NCBI GenBank assembly: GCA_003331425.1
Contig: QOOS01000008.1
Location: 1-55,817 of the forward strand
Direction: 5' to 3'
DNA: 55,817 bases
Source of the DNA: Candidatus Nitrosopumilus sp.
GTDB taxonomy: Archaea; Thermoproteota; Nitrososphaeria; Nitrososphaerales; Nitrosopumilaceae
The notes beneath the pieces are model-generated. The model had not been told where the DNA came from. It did not search any database and worked only from the letters and a program-made list of their open reading frames with translations. Shown one piece after another: positions 15,703-22,438 of this stretch. The stretch's first letter is position 1; the number at the start of each line of letters is the position of its first letter. The position numbers were made by a program, and so were the translations under genes.

Positions 15703-16530
15703 ATGGAAATTTCAGTAGGACATACTCCCGATTCTGATGATGCATTCATGTTTTATGGAATGTTTACGGACAAAGTGCCATCCCCAGATTTTACTGTAAA
15801 TCATGTGATCGAAGATATAGAAAATTTGAATCTTAAGGCAACAAATCCAGAATTAGATGTAACTGCAGTTTCAGTCCATGCATGTGCATACATCCCAGGT
15901 TATACAATTCTAAGAAGCGGAGGAAGTTTTGGAATTAATTATGGTCCAATAGTTACAGCAAAAAAACAAATGACAATTGAAGAATTAAAAAAATGTAAAA
16001 TTGCAATTCCAGGAAAAATGACATCAGCATTTTTACTACTGCAACTAATGATAGGAAAATTTGACTATGTTGAAATGAATTTCAGCGATATTCCTAAAGC
16101 TGTAGAATCAGGAGAAGTAGATGTAGGCTTAGTAATTCATGAAACTCAATTATCATATGAGCAAGAAGGGAATGTAAAAATTTTAGATGTTGGAGAATGG
16201 TGGCATAAAACCACAAATGGTTTGCCAGTCCCATTAGGAATTAATGTGATGAAGACAGATTTAGGAATGGATACAATTGTTAAATTTGATAAATATTTAC
16301 AAGCATCAATTGAATTTGGAATAGAGAATTTTGATGATGCATTAGAATATGCCATGCAATATTCCAGGGGAAAAGAACGTCCTTTAATTGAAAAATTTGT
16401 TAAAATGTATGTAAATCCAGTTACTGTTAACATGGGTGACCCAGGTGAACAAGCAATTAGAAAATTGTTTGAGATGTCAAAAGAAAAAGGACTAGTTCCA
16501 GACTTTGAAATCAGTATTGCCACCAAGTAA
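15703..16530 (+). CDS. mqnD: MqnA/MqnD family protein, probable 1,4-dihydroxy-6-naphthoate synthase
   Basis: A 275-residue protein of the MqnA/MqnD periplasmic-binding-protein-like fold, without a signal peptide. It opens with SVGHTPDSDDAFMFYGM, the family's ligand-binding start, and has LDVTAVSVHACAYI and GGSFGINYGPIV, then EVDVGLVIHETQL. MqnD converts cyclic dehypoxanthine futalosine to 1,4-dihydroxy-6-naphthoate in the futalosine route to menaquinone. MqnA and MqnD are close relatives; the start motif and HE..L segment favour MqnD. A radical-SAM gene of the same pathway lies at 20259. Start is the ATG at 15703. Confidence 0.85.
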   Translation: MEISVGHTPDSDDAFMFYGMFTDKVPSPDFTVNHVIEDIENLNLKATNPELDVTAVSVHACAYIPGYTILRSGGSFGINYGPIVTAKKQMTIEELKKCKIAIPGKMTSAFLLLQLMIGKFDYVEMNFSDIPKAVESGEVDVGLVIHETQLSYEQEGNVKILDVGEWWHKTTNGLPVPLGINVMKTDLGMDTIVKFDKYLQASIEFGIENFDDALEYAMQYSRGKERPLIEKFVKMYVNPVTVNMGDPGEQAIRKLFEMSKEKGLVPDFEISIATK

Positions 16531-16557
16531 TTATAGAACAAAAAAAAATATCTGTTA

Positions 16558-16857
16558 ATGTCTGATGAACTTGATGGAGATGGTATTGGCGGAGCAGTTT
16601 TAGAAGTTTTAACAGGAAATGCATTTCGATTATTGGTAAGTCATACTAGAAAAGACAACAAAGGTGATTATGGAAAAACTGAAAAAATCATAATGGGATT
16701 AATCAAAGATGAAGAAGAAGGACAACGTCCAGAACAAACTAAAGAGGATTTGGAACGAGCATTAAAAGGCAAATTTGTCACATGCAAAGTTCAGTATAGA
16801 GATAAAAAAACAGATGCACTTGTTTGTAATGTATTTGTTCAACGACCACCAGAGTAG
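16558..16857 (+). CDS. conserved hypothetical protein (99 aa)
   Basis: A 99-residue protein following the MqnD-like gene after 27 nt on the same strand. It begins with an acidic segment and a glycine-rich stretch (DELDGDGIGGAVLEVLTG), then basic and strand-rich sequence (FVTCKVQYRDKKTDALVCNVFVQRPPE). Two Cys are in the last third. No family recognised. The location suggests co-expression with the quinone gene, but nothing in the sequence shows a shared role. Confidence 0.6.
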   Translation: MSDELDGDGIGGAVLEVLTGNAFRLLVSHTRKDNKGDYGKTEKIIMGLIKDEEEGQRPEQTKEDLERALKGKFVTCKVQYRDKKTDALVCNVFVQRPPE

Positions 16858-16889
16858 AGAACATTATTTTAAAATAATTTGAATAAGAA

Positions 16890-17213
16890 TTAATTTTTCA
16901 TTTTTTTGGACCATTTTTTCAAAAACATATGATGTTGTTCACCTGTGGAAGTGAGATCATAACCAACCAAGCCTTCTTTTTTGATAATCTCAACAACAAC
17001 GCCTTTTTTGACCATAATTTGTAAAGTAGGATCATTTTTGAAAGGATATCCAGAATTTTTGTTTAAAATTTTAAAATAATCCTGACCTTTAGTGGTTAAT
17101 CTAAAAACAATATTTTGTCGATTCTTATCATCGATAACAGGTTCTAAAATCCAATCATTTACTAAATCAGATAAAATTAGATTATCATCAGAATTATTTT
17201 TAATTTCATTCAC
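16890..17213 (-). CDS. predicted winged-helix protein (107 aa)
   Basis: A 107-residue protein. Segments LVNDWILEPVIDDKNRQNIVFRLTTKGQDYF and a second half MVKKGVVVEIIKKEGLVGYDLTSTGEQ both have the form of a wing preceded by a helix and ending in a T.(K/S)GQ or TSTGEQ turn, as seen at the C-terminal end of winged-helix domains. It may be two partial or interleaved wings. Probably DNA-binding; no effector domain. Unknown target. Confidence 0.5.
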   Translation of the reverse strand: MNEIKNNSDDNLILSDLVNDWILEPVIDDKNRQNIVFRLTTKGQDYFKILNKNSGYPFKNDPTLQIMVKKGVVVEIIKKEGLVGYDLTSTGEQHHMFLKKWSKKMKN

Positions 17214-17287
17214 ATATTTTAAAAAACTATACAGTATATGAAATTTGAATAGAAATATTTACTTTAAACAATGCAAAACAGTGGCTA

Positions 17288-17351
17288 ATGATGATACCAA
17301 CGGGTTCTATCTGATTCCTCAATTTGATGATACTTTGCCGAATTTTGAAGC
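17288..17351 (+). ncRNA. candidate box C/D-like small RNA
   Basis: In the gap between 17213 and the sdhD stop at 17360 there is ATGATGA (17288-17294, C-like), CTGA (17311-17314, D'-like) 16 nt later, and TTGATGA (17324-17330, C'-like), then TTGCCGAATT and TGAAGC. The final 27 nt match the element at 4275-4300 with few changes. A canonical final D box is not seen; CCGA at 17338-17341 takes its place. No ORF explains the sequence. Probably a guide RNA or another small RNA family; low to moderate certainty. Confidence 0.35.
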
Positions 17352-17359
17352 CGTATATT

Positions 17360-17716
17360 TTAAATCTGGATTTGGTTTGCAAGAATAATTGTCATTGTGC
17401 CATACACTATCAAAGATAATGCCGCAAGGAAACATCCCCAGTTCACCATCTTTTCATATTTGAATCCACTTCTATAATCAAGAAAGATACCTCTAAGACC
17501 ATTAAATCCATGAACAGATACTAAAATTAGTATTAATTCCAATAAAATGGCATAGCTCAAAGTTTGATAATTAGCAACTACAAATTCATACGATAATGAC
17601 GATGCAAAATTTCCTGTAGAAAATCGTACAGAGATATGTAATGCAACTAATCCAATTGCACCTAAAGCTGTACTATAGTGAATTTTCCTAATATGACTCT
17701 CTCTTATCCTTAACAT
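17360..17716 (-). CDS. sdhD: succinate dehydrogenase membrane subunit (SdhD-like)
   Basis: A 118-residue protein with three TM helices, starting at the ATG that overlaps the stop of sdhC (TAATG), so translation is coupled. LHISVRFSTG in the second helix and VHGFNGLRGIFLDY in the third resemble the conserved His and H-x-NG-R regions of Sdh cytochrome b/anchor subunits that bind haem and quinone. A longer reading frame to 17782 exists but its added residues lie inside sdhC. With SdhC it anchors complex II in the membrane and passes electrons from succinate to quinone. The catalytic sdhA and sdhB are not next to it. Confidence 0.85.
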   Translation of the reverse strand: MLRIRESHIRKIHYSTALGAIGLVALHISVRFSTGNFASSLSYEFVVANYQTLSYAILLELILILVSVHGFNGLRGIFLDYRSGFKYEKMVNWGCFLAALSLIVYGTMTIILANQIQI

Positions 17717-18060
17717 TAGAAAAACACATCCAACGCATAGTACAAAGCTAAAGCTGAAACACCCATTGTTACATAAATGCACAATCTATTTTTCTTACCC
17801 ATAGATTGAATTTGATAAGGATAATCCGGTCTTGCAGGAGTTCCAATTCCAAGTCCACCTTGCTGAAACATCAGTCTAATTCCATTGATTGCATGGAAAG
17901 TACCCAATGCAATCATCACAGATAACACCACAAAACCGGTAGGAGAATATGTCAAAAATAGCATCTGCCCCCAAGTCATACGATCAAGAATTGATATACC
18001 ATGAATTACATGTACAACAAAAAATACCAACAGATAGATTCCAGAAATTCTCATCATCAA
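17716..18060 (-). CDS. sdhC: succinate dehydrogenase cytochrome b subunit (SdhC-like)
   Basis: Three TM helices with SWLMMRISGIYLLVFFVVHVIHG (first helix) and GTFHAINGIRLMFQ (HxxNGxR, haem-ligand region), as in SdhC. The given start is the first canonical ATG, 114 residues. The frame stays open upstream to 18138 and encodes GIRAWFNPKGYGISRVSWL, which looks like the conserved N-terminus of this subunit, so the real protein is about 25 residues longer. A TATA box at 18157-18163 puts the transcript start near a CTG at 18135. No ATG, GTG or TTG exists in that part. Confidence 0.85.
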   Translation of the reverse strand: MMMRISGIYLLVFFVVHVIHGISILDRMTWGQMLFLTYSPTGFVVLSVMIALGTFHAINGIRLMFQQGGLGIGTPARPDYPYQIQSMGKKNRLCIYVTMGVSALALYYALDVFF

Positions 18061-18154
18061 CCAAGAAACTCTACTTATTCCATATCCTTTAGGATTAAAC
18101 CAAGCTCGAATTCCTTTTTTATTTTCTTTATTCAGAACTTAACTAATTTTTGGC

Positions 18155-18165
18155 AGTATATAGTA
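18155..18165 (-). promoter_or_regulatory. TATA box of the sdhCD genes
   Basis: On the minus strand the sequence ATACTATATACTG holds a TATA-like core (18157-18163) about 25 nt upstream of a CTG codon at 18135-18133, and about 100 nt upstream of the first ATG in the sdhC frame. This supports a transcript that begins right at the upstream, non-ATG part of the sdhC frame. Confidence 0.5.
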
Positions 18166-18226
18166 TGAAATTAGCATAAGGTACTGGTGCCAAAAATGAT
18201 ATAATACAGACAAGGAGGATAGTGGC

Positions 18227-18484
18227 ATGACAGATGATGTATGTGATCTTTGTAAGGGAGCAGGTACTTGGAATGGAAATCCATGTGTTTATTGTAATGG
18301 AACAGGAGAATGGAATCAAGCTGCTCAATCATACGTAAAAAATCATATTTGTCAGTGCATAACACTAGATAGAAAATTTTGTCCTGTATGTAACAAACCA
18401 TGTCATCACGATACAAGTTTAAGTCCAAAACAAACAATCGATTCAGGGCATGGAGGAATGTCAGTGCCTGAAATACCAATGTAA
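18227..18484 (+). CDS. DnaJ-type zinc-finger protein (85 aa)
   Basis: An 85-residue protein with CDLCKGAGTWNGNPCVYCNGTGEW, two CxxCxGxG repeats as in the central domain of DnaJ, and a second Cys cluster CQC....CPVCNKPCHH. No J domain or substrate-binding domain is attached. Free-standing DnaJ-like fingers bind zinc and can act in thiol redox or protein contacts. An AT-rich TATA-like stretch precedes by about 25-35 nt (ATAATACAG). Divergent from sdhCD. Confidence 0.75.
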   Translation: MTDDVCDLCKGAGTWNGNPCVYCNGTGEWNQAAQSYVKNHICQCITLDRKFCPVCNKPCHHDTSLSPKQTIDSGHGGMSVPEIPM

Positions 18485-18617
18485 TTAGTTAAATGAAAAA
18501 AATTAAAAATATTAGAAATTACACAGTATCAAACTAAAAAAAACTCAAATAAATTAAAAAATAATATAATTTTACAATGGTTTAATTACAACACAATGTG
18601 TTAAAAATTTAGAAATT

Positions 18618-18935
18618 ATGTCATACAATAGAGAAGATAGACAAATGTTTGACGCAAAATGCGGAGATTGTGGTACCGATTGTCAAGTACCATTTCAACC
18701 AAAAGAAGATAGACCTGTATATTGCAGAGAATGTTTCCAAAATCACAAACCAGCCCCAAGAAATAGAGACAGATTTGGTGGTAGACAAGGTGGAAGATTT
18801 GGTAGAAGAGACGATAGACCACGAGAAATGCATGACGCAAAATGCGGAGATTGTGGAAGTGATTGTCAAGTACCATTTCAACCAAAAGAAGACAGACCTG
18901 TATATTGCAGAGATTGTTTCCAAAATCACAGATAA
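18618..18935 (+). CDS. tandem CxxC zinc-ribbon protein with an RG-rich linker
   Basis: A 105-residue protein: two nearly identical zinc ribbons (residues about 12-43 and 73-104), each with CGDCG..C and VYCR(E/D)CF, joined by an Arg/Gly-rich linker (RDRFGGRQGGRFGRRDDRP) that resembles RGG RNA-binding sequence. The DNA repeats 18651-18746 and 18834-18929 (96 nt each) differ at only five positions, a recent duplication. Proteins of this type are proposed RNA-binding or cold-responsive factors; function here unproven. Upstream there is a TATA-like AATATAATTTT, then a short leader; a strong hairpin follows the stop. Confidence 0.75.
   Translation: MSYNREDRQMFDAKCGDCGTDCQVPFQPKEDRPVYCRECFQNHKPAPRNRDRFGGRQGGRFGRRDDRPREMHDAKCGDCGSDCQVPFQPKEDRPVYCRDCFQNHR
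18651..18746 (+). repeat. tandem coding repeat, copy 1 (zinc ribbon 1)
   Basis: First of two 96-nt units inside the zinc-ribbon gene; the second is 18834-18929. They match at 91 of 96 positions by my count, with the differences at a three-base cluster after TGTGG, one GAT/GAC and one GAA/GAT codon. Confidence 0.85.
18834..18929 (+). repeat. tandem coding repeat, copy 2 (zinc ribbon 2)
   Basis: Second 96-nt unit of the duplication described at 18651-18746. The two units are separated by 87 nt that encode the Arg/Gly-rich linker. The reading frame is conserved, so both copies are translated. Confidence 0.85.
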
Positions 18936-18940
18936 TACAA

Positions 18941-18975
18941 ACAAATTGTTTTGAGAAAAACGCTCAAAACTTTGT
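18941..18975 (+). terminator. hairpin terminator after the zinc-ribbon gene
   Basis: Starting 6 nt after the stop codon, TTTTGAG (18949-18955) pairs with CTCAAAA (18963-18969), and ACAAA (18941-18945) with TTTGT (18971-18975), giving a 12-bp interrupted stem. A T-rich stretch (CTTTTATTAAATTTTT) follows. This is a stronger stem-loop than at most gene ends in the window and may also stabilise the mRNA 3' end. Confidence 0.6.
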
Positions 18976-19087
18976 AACTTTTATTAAATTTTTAAAAAAA
19001 TAACCTTGTCGCACAATAAAAAGTGTAATTAAAAAGATTCAAAAAAATGATTCCCTAATATATGATGGAATTTAATTAATTCATAGA

Positions 19088-19366
19088 ATGGTTCTTGTAA
19101 ATAAAAAAATGTTAGCAGGAGGAATGGCAATGGTAATTGTTGGATTAGTATTAACAATTAACATCAATGCAGCGGTTCCAATAGGTCAAGCAGGAATGAC
19201 CGAAGAGGAAAAATTGGATTTAATGTTAGCAGAGCAAGAAAATGAAGATTACAATACACTAGCAGGGATTTTGTTCGGATTAGGATTTTTACTAGTATTG
19301 ATTAGTTTTGGAGCAAGAAGGAAGAAAGGTAAATCAACAAAAACGGTAGAGAAAAAAGCAGAATAA
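19088..19366 (+). CDS. small membrane protein (92 aa)
   Basis: Two hydrophobic segments: residues about 7-25 (KMLAGGMAMVIVGLVLTI, uncleaved or signal-like) and 57-75 (LAGILFGLGFLLVLISFGA), then a basic tail ARRKKGKS..KTVEKKAE. Between them is a 30-residue acidic extracytoplasmic loop (MTEEEKLDLMLAEQENEDY). Basic residues after TM2 put both ends in the cytoplasm. No family recognised. Confidence 0.65.
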   Translation: MVLVNKKMLAGGMAMVIVGLVLTININAAVPIGQAGMTEEEKLDLMLAEQENEDYNTLAGILFGLGFLLVLISFGARRKKGKSTKTVEKKAE

Positions 19367-19407
19367 CTTAATGTTCTAAATTAAAATTGAATTTAATAAT
19401 TTATTTT

Positions 19408-19743
19408 TTAATTCCGATGAATTATTTTTGCAATTACCCAATACATAATTACAATTGGAGGAAAAACATAGATGCTTGTACCTCCAAACCAATCAAGAAT
19501 ATCAAACATCCCATTAGGGTTCAGATAGTCTTCAATCATAGGAATGTCATATGTGTTATTTACATAATCCATACCAATTGCAAATCCAGAAGCTATAATT
19601 CCAAGAACAACACAATTTCTACCCAATTTATCATATTGACGACCTTGTTTTCTCAAGATAATCATCGCAATCAGACCACCAATAATACTTCCAAAAGCAG
19701 GTAGTAAATAATACAAATTACTTTTTGATTTTAAATTAGACAC
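19408..19743 (-). CDS. membrane protein with three TM segments (111 aa)
   Basis: Hydrophobic segments at residues about 11-28 (YLLPAFGSIIGGLIAMII), 44-58 (CVVLGIIASGFAIGM) and 88-106 (IYVFPPIVIMYWVIAKII), with a basic loop LRKQGRQYDKLGR between the first two. No catalytic motif is visible. Its start lies about 50 nt from the proposed RNA at 19790, reading the other way. Function unknown. Confidence 0.6.
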   Translation of the reverse strand: MSNLKSKSNLYYLLPAFGSIIGGLIAMIILRKQGRQYDKLGRNCVVLGIIASGFAIGMDYVNNTYDIPMIEDYLNPNGMFDILDWFGGTSIYVFPPIVIMYWVIAKIIHRN

Positions 19744-19765
19744 AATTGATGCCCCGTTTTAGTTT

Positions 19766-19774
19766 GTTTTATAC
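19766..19774 (+). promoter_or_regulatory. TATA-like box before the 19.8 kb RNA
   Basis: TTTTATACA at 19767-19775 is centred about 25 nt before the first base of helix 1 of the candidate RNA (19793), the normal archaeal TATA-to-start distance. This is the main reason for placing that RNA on the plus strand. Confidence 0.45.
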
Positions 19775-19789
19775 ATCACTATGTGTGTA

Positions 19790-19925
19790 TTCAATTACGT
19801 TTGATTCCAAAATCGCGTTAACCAATTCGGGTTAACAAAACGTAATTAAGTGAAGAACGGAACTCTCCATTCTTCATGAGATTGAGAGAGCCTCTTCAGT
19901 TCTTTCAATCTCGCTTTTCATAAAC
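19790..19925 (+). ncRNA. candidate structured RNA with four stems (about 120-135 nt)
   Basis: A 200-nt gap with no ORF holds four stems in a row. Helix 1: AATTACGTTT (19793-19802) with AAACGTAATT (19838-19847), 10 bp; helix 2 inside it: GTTAACC (19817-19823) with GGTTAAC (19830-19836), 7 bp; helix 3: GAAGAA.GG (19852-19860) with CC.TTCTTC (19867-19875); helix 4: GAGATTGA (19878-19885) with TCAATCTC (19905-19912), 8 bp. A TATA box about 25 nt upstream and a T-rich tail (GCTTTTCATAAACTATTTTAAA) frame it. No known RNA family is recognised. It lies just upstream of the DUF77 gene, so a leader/regulatory role is also possible. Confidence 0.6.
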
Positions 19926-19956
19926 TATTTTAAATTTTAAATTGTTAAAAAACAAC

Positions 19957-20262
19957 ATGATACAAGCAGAAATTAGCATATATCCATTAGCAACAAAGAC
20001 CACCAGTGTTAGTTTCTACATTGCTAAAGCAATAGAATCAATAAAAAATATAGAAAATTTAAGATACGAAATTAATTCCATGGGAACAATTTTGGAATCA
20101 GATGACATGGACATAATCAACAAATCATCTAAAAGTATGATAGAGGCAATTCATCATTTGGGAATAAACAGAGTCGAAGTAATTATAAAAATAGATTCAA
20201 GGACAGATAAACATCAAAAAATGGAAGAAAAAATAGATTCAATAAAAAAACAAATGGATTAA
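19957..20262 (+). CDS. MTH1187/YkoF-type thiamine-binding-like protein (DUF77)
   Basis: A 101-residue ferredoxin-fold protein: MIQAEISIYPLATKTTSVS (strand 1), ESIKNIENLRYEINSMGTILE (helix and strand), HHLGINRVEVIIKIDSR (last strand), typical of DUF77. Relatives bind thiamine or related molecules, or have unknown roles. A TTG at 19942 would add five residues; the ATG at 19957 matches the family start. The gene directly follows the folded RNA at 19790-19925, which could therefore be its leader; I see no THI-box riboswitch core there. Confidence 0.75.
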   Translation: MIQAEISIYPLATKTTSVSFYIAKAIESIKNIENLRYEINSMGTILESDDMDIINKSSKSMIEAIHHLGINRVEVIIKIDSRTDKHQKMEEKIDSIKKQMD

Positions 20263-21374
20263 AATTGTTTTAAAATTCCAAAATGAGTATTTCTTTGAGC
20301 AGGTTTTCGGCCAATTTCTTTGACCATGGTAGCTAATTCATCAACAGAAGATGTAGTAGGTTTTCCTGCAGCACGATAAATTTCTTCAGAGAATGCAGTT
20401 CCAACTAGATCACTTCCACCATTGGATAGTGCAACTTGAGCTAATTTTTTACCATAAGCAACCCAATAAACAGAGATATTGTTTAGGGTATTTGCAAGCA
20501 TCAACCTAGATAATGCAGTGATTCTCAAATCATATACCGAAGAACATTCATTATTTACCAAATTATCTTGTTCCAATTCAGTATTATCTAAACTAAATTT
20601 TAAAGGAATTAAAGTTACAAAGCCATTTGTTTTCTTTTGTAGCTCACGAATTTTTATTAAATGATCAACAATATGTTCAGGTTTTTCAATGTGACCGTAT
20701 AACATTGTTACATTACTTTGAATTCCCATTGTATGAGCTTCTTCAATGACATCCAACCATTGTTGTCCAGTACATTTACCACGAACAATTTTACCACGTA
20801 CATCAGGATGGAATAATTCTGCACCTCCACCAGGCATTGAATCTAATCCAGCAGTTTTCAAACGAGATAAAATTTCCTTAGTAGAATTTTTTGTTAGTTT
20901 AGATAAGAAATGAATTTCTGCTGCAGTTAATGCCTTGATGTTTAATTCAGGATGACTTGTTTTGATAGTTTTCATCATATCTTCATAATATTCTAAAGGA
21001 AGGTCAGGATGAAATCCACCAACAATATGTACTTCTGTTGCACCCATTTGTTTGGCAATTCCAACACGTTGTTCAATTTCTTTAGGAGTTAAGGTATATG
21101 CATCATCCTCATCTCCTTTTCGATAAAATGCACACATCTGACAACTAGCAGCACAAACATTTGTGTAATTCATGTAATATGACGCAGCAAATGTTACAGT
21201 GTCACCAACTAATTTTTTTCGAGTAGAATCTGCAACTGCACCAAGTAAATGTAAATTATCATAATCCATCAATTCCAAACCATCTTTGTAAGATAACTCA
21301 TCACCGGCTAAAGCACGATCTAACGCCTGAGAGTCACCTACAAGTTGCTCTAACATACAATCAGACATCCTCAT
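20259..21374 (-). CDS. mqnE: aminofutalosine synthase-type radical SAM enzyme (MqnE)
   Basis: A 371-residue radical SAM protein with the CxxxCxxC iron-sulphur motif CAASCQMC (Cys74, 78, 81). It has GFHPDLPLEYYEDM and GLDSMPGGGAELFHPDVRGKI, which favour MqnE over the related MqnC and CofH. MqnE makes aminodeoxyfutalosine from chorismate-derived enolpyruvyl benzoate and SAM, an early step to menaquinone; the MqnD-like gene is at 15703. The start is probably the second Met (21368): a TATA-like element near 21388-21395 lies about 23 nt before it. Stop overlaps the DUF77 gene by 4 nt. Confidence 0.85.
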   Translation of the reverse strand: MRMSDCMLEQLVGDSQALDRALAGDELSYKDGLELMDYDNLHLLGAVADSTRKKLVGDTVTFAASYYMNYTNVCAASCQMCAFYRKGDEDDAYTLTPKEIEQRVGIAKQMGATEVHIVGGFHPDLPLEYYEDMMKTIKTSHPELNIKALTAAEIHFLSKLTKNSTKEILSRLKTAGLDSMPGGGAELFHPDVRGKIVRGKCTGQQWLDVIEEAHTMGIQSNVTMLYGHIEKPEHIVDHLIKIRELQKKTNGFVTLIPLKFSLDNTELEQDNLVNNECSSVYDLRITALSRLMLANTLNNISVYWVAYGKKLAQVALSNGGSDLVGTAFSEEIYRAAGKPTTSSVDELATMVKEIGRKPAQRNTHFGILKQF

Positions 21375-21430
21375 AAGGATATATTCCTTATACTCTCAAG
21401 AAATAAGTAACCAGTAAAATCAGAATATTT

Positions 21431-21604
21431 GTGGTACTTCCATTAATTGACGAACATAAACCAAAATGCTACTTATGTCATGAAGGTTTTGAAAATATTG
21501 AAAAACTTAGAGAACATCAAAATTTGAAACATAAGGATTTCTTTGAAACAAATGAAACACAAACTAACAGAGAACCTGCACCAGGGGATGTTACAGTTTT
21601 TTAG
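21431..21604 (+). CDS. small C2H2 zinc-finger protein (57 aa)
   Basis: A 57-residue frame with a GTG start. It carries one classical C2H2 finger: CYLC, 12 residues, then HQNLKH (C-x2-C-x12-H-x4-H), in KCYLCHEGFENIEKLREHQN. A polar tail ends PAPGDVTVF. Single C2H2 fingers of this size occur in archaea and may bind nucleic acid. The last 14 nt overlap the convergent TPR gene. Too short for common gene callers. The pattern is so typical that I regard it as real, but the exact start is uncertain. Confidence 0.65.
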   Translation: MVLPLIDEHKPKCYLCHEGFENIEKLREHQNLKHKDFFETNETQTNREPAPGDVTVF

Positions 21605-22223
21605 AATTTGAGTTAATTGATTTCAAAAGTTCCTGCGCAGTATCTTTAGAAATTTGGGCCAAAGTACAATGCTCGTCAATAGATAATGCCTTTTTAAAAC
21701 AACTAATAGATTCAGTAAGATTACCTAGTTCACCTAAAGAAAGTCCTTTGTATGCAAGAGCCATGGAATATTTTGGATCAATTTTTAATGCTTCATCGTA
21801 GCAAACAATTGCATCAAAATATTGTTCACTCAAATGTAATGCAGAACCTTTGTTAATCAGAGCATCAATATTTTTAGGAGATAATTCAAGAGCTTTATCA
21901 AAACTACGTATTGACAATTTGATTCGACCAAGAATTTGCAAAGTAACCCCCTTATCAATTAAAGCAGAAATATTTTTTGGATCAATTTTTAAAATTAAAT
22001 TATAGAATTCAATGGCTTTTAAAAAATTTTCATCATCAATGCAATCGTTTGCTTTTAAAAATAACTCAACTAATTCTTTATTCAATAAATCACCTAATTC
22101 ATTGTTAATAATATAGTGATCCTCAGTTTGAATTTCATTTTGTTGAATTGAGAGTAGTTTTAACATACAGAAAATTGAAATTTTTTGAATTAAAGTACGA
22201 GTAATTTCAACATAACCTATCAA
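21591..22223 (-). CDS. TPR-repeat protein (210 aa)
   Basis: Four tetratricopeptide repeats of 34 residues run from about residue 58 to 195, each with the A..Y..AL..DP pattern (for example NFLKAIEFYNLILKIDPKN, YFDAIVCYDEALKIDPKYS). The first 50 residues are unlike TPR; the start could be a later Met (MLKLLSIQQ). TPR arrays are protein-protein scaffolds. Other TPR genes are at 22439 and 44087. Partner unknown. Confidence 0.75.
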   Translation of the reverse strand: MIGYVEITRTLIQKISIFCMLKLLSIQQNEIQTEDHYIINNELGDLLNKELVELFLKANDCIDDENFLKAIEFYNLILKIDPKNISALIDKGVTLQILGRIKLSIRSFDKALELSPKNIDALINKGSALHLSEQYFDAIVCYDEALKIDPKYSMALAYKGLSLGELGNLTESISCFKKALSIDEHCTLAQISKDTAQELLKSINSNSKKL

Positions 22224-22285
22224 AGCAGGTTAAATGAAATTAGGCTCAAATAATTATAAAAATGAATTAAAAGAGTTTAATTCAT

Positions 22286-22384
22286 TCATTGACAATCCTT
22301 GCATTCAGGATCAGTGCAGACAGGATTGTGTTTTCCATCACGTGTAGGATGGGCTGTATCTCTACGTCTTTGTGTTCTTGTCAT
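22286..22384 (-). CDS. micro-protein (32 aa) with CTDPECKDC tail
   Basis: A 32-residue frame, ATG to TGA: a basic N-terminal half (MTRTQRRRDTAHPTRDGKH) and the Cys cluster CTDPECKDC at the end, with His12 and His20 as further possible ligands. It sits alone in the gap between two TPR genes on the same strand. It resembles other tiny Cys proteins in this window. No family recognised. Confidence 0.5.
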   Translation of the reverse strand: MTRTQRRRDTAHPTRDGKHNPVCTDPECKDCQ

Positions 22385-22438
22385 AACAATAGATGGTTTT
22401 CATAATTAAAAAGGTTAATTCAAAAATATACATAGTAA

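Noticed and set aside
18621-18954. Long frames on both strands over the zinc-ribbon gene (18621-18944 minus, 18649-18954 plus)
   Set aside because: They are by-products of the duplicated 96-nt coding repeat; only the frame 18618-18935 gives CxxC motifs in both copies.
19942-19956. TTG start for the DUF77 gene
   Set aside because: It would add five residues not found in the family; the ATG at 19957 is preferred.
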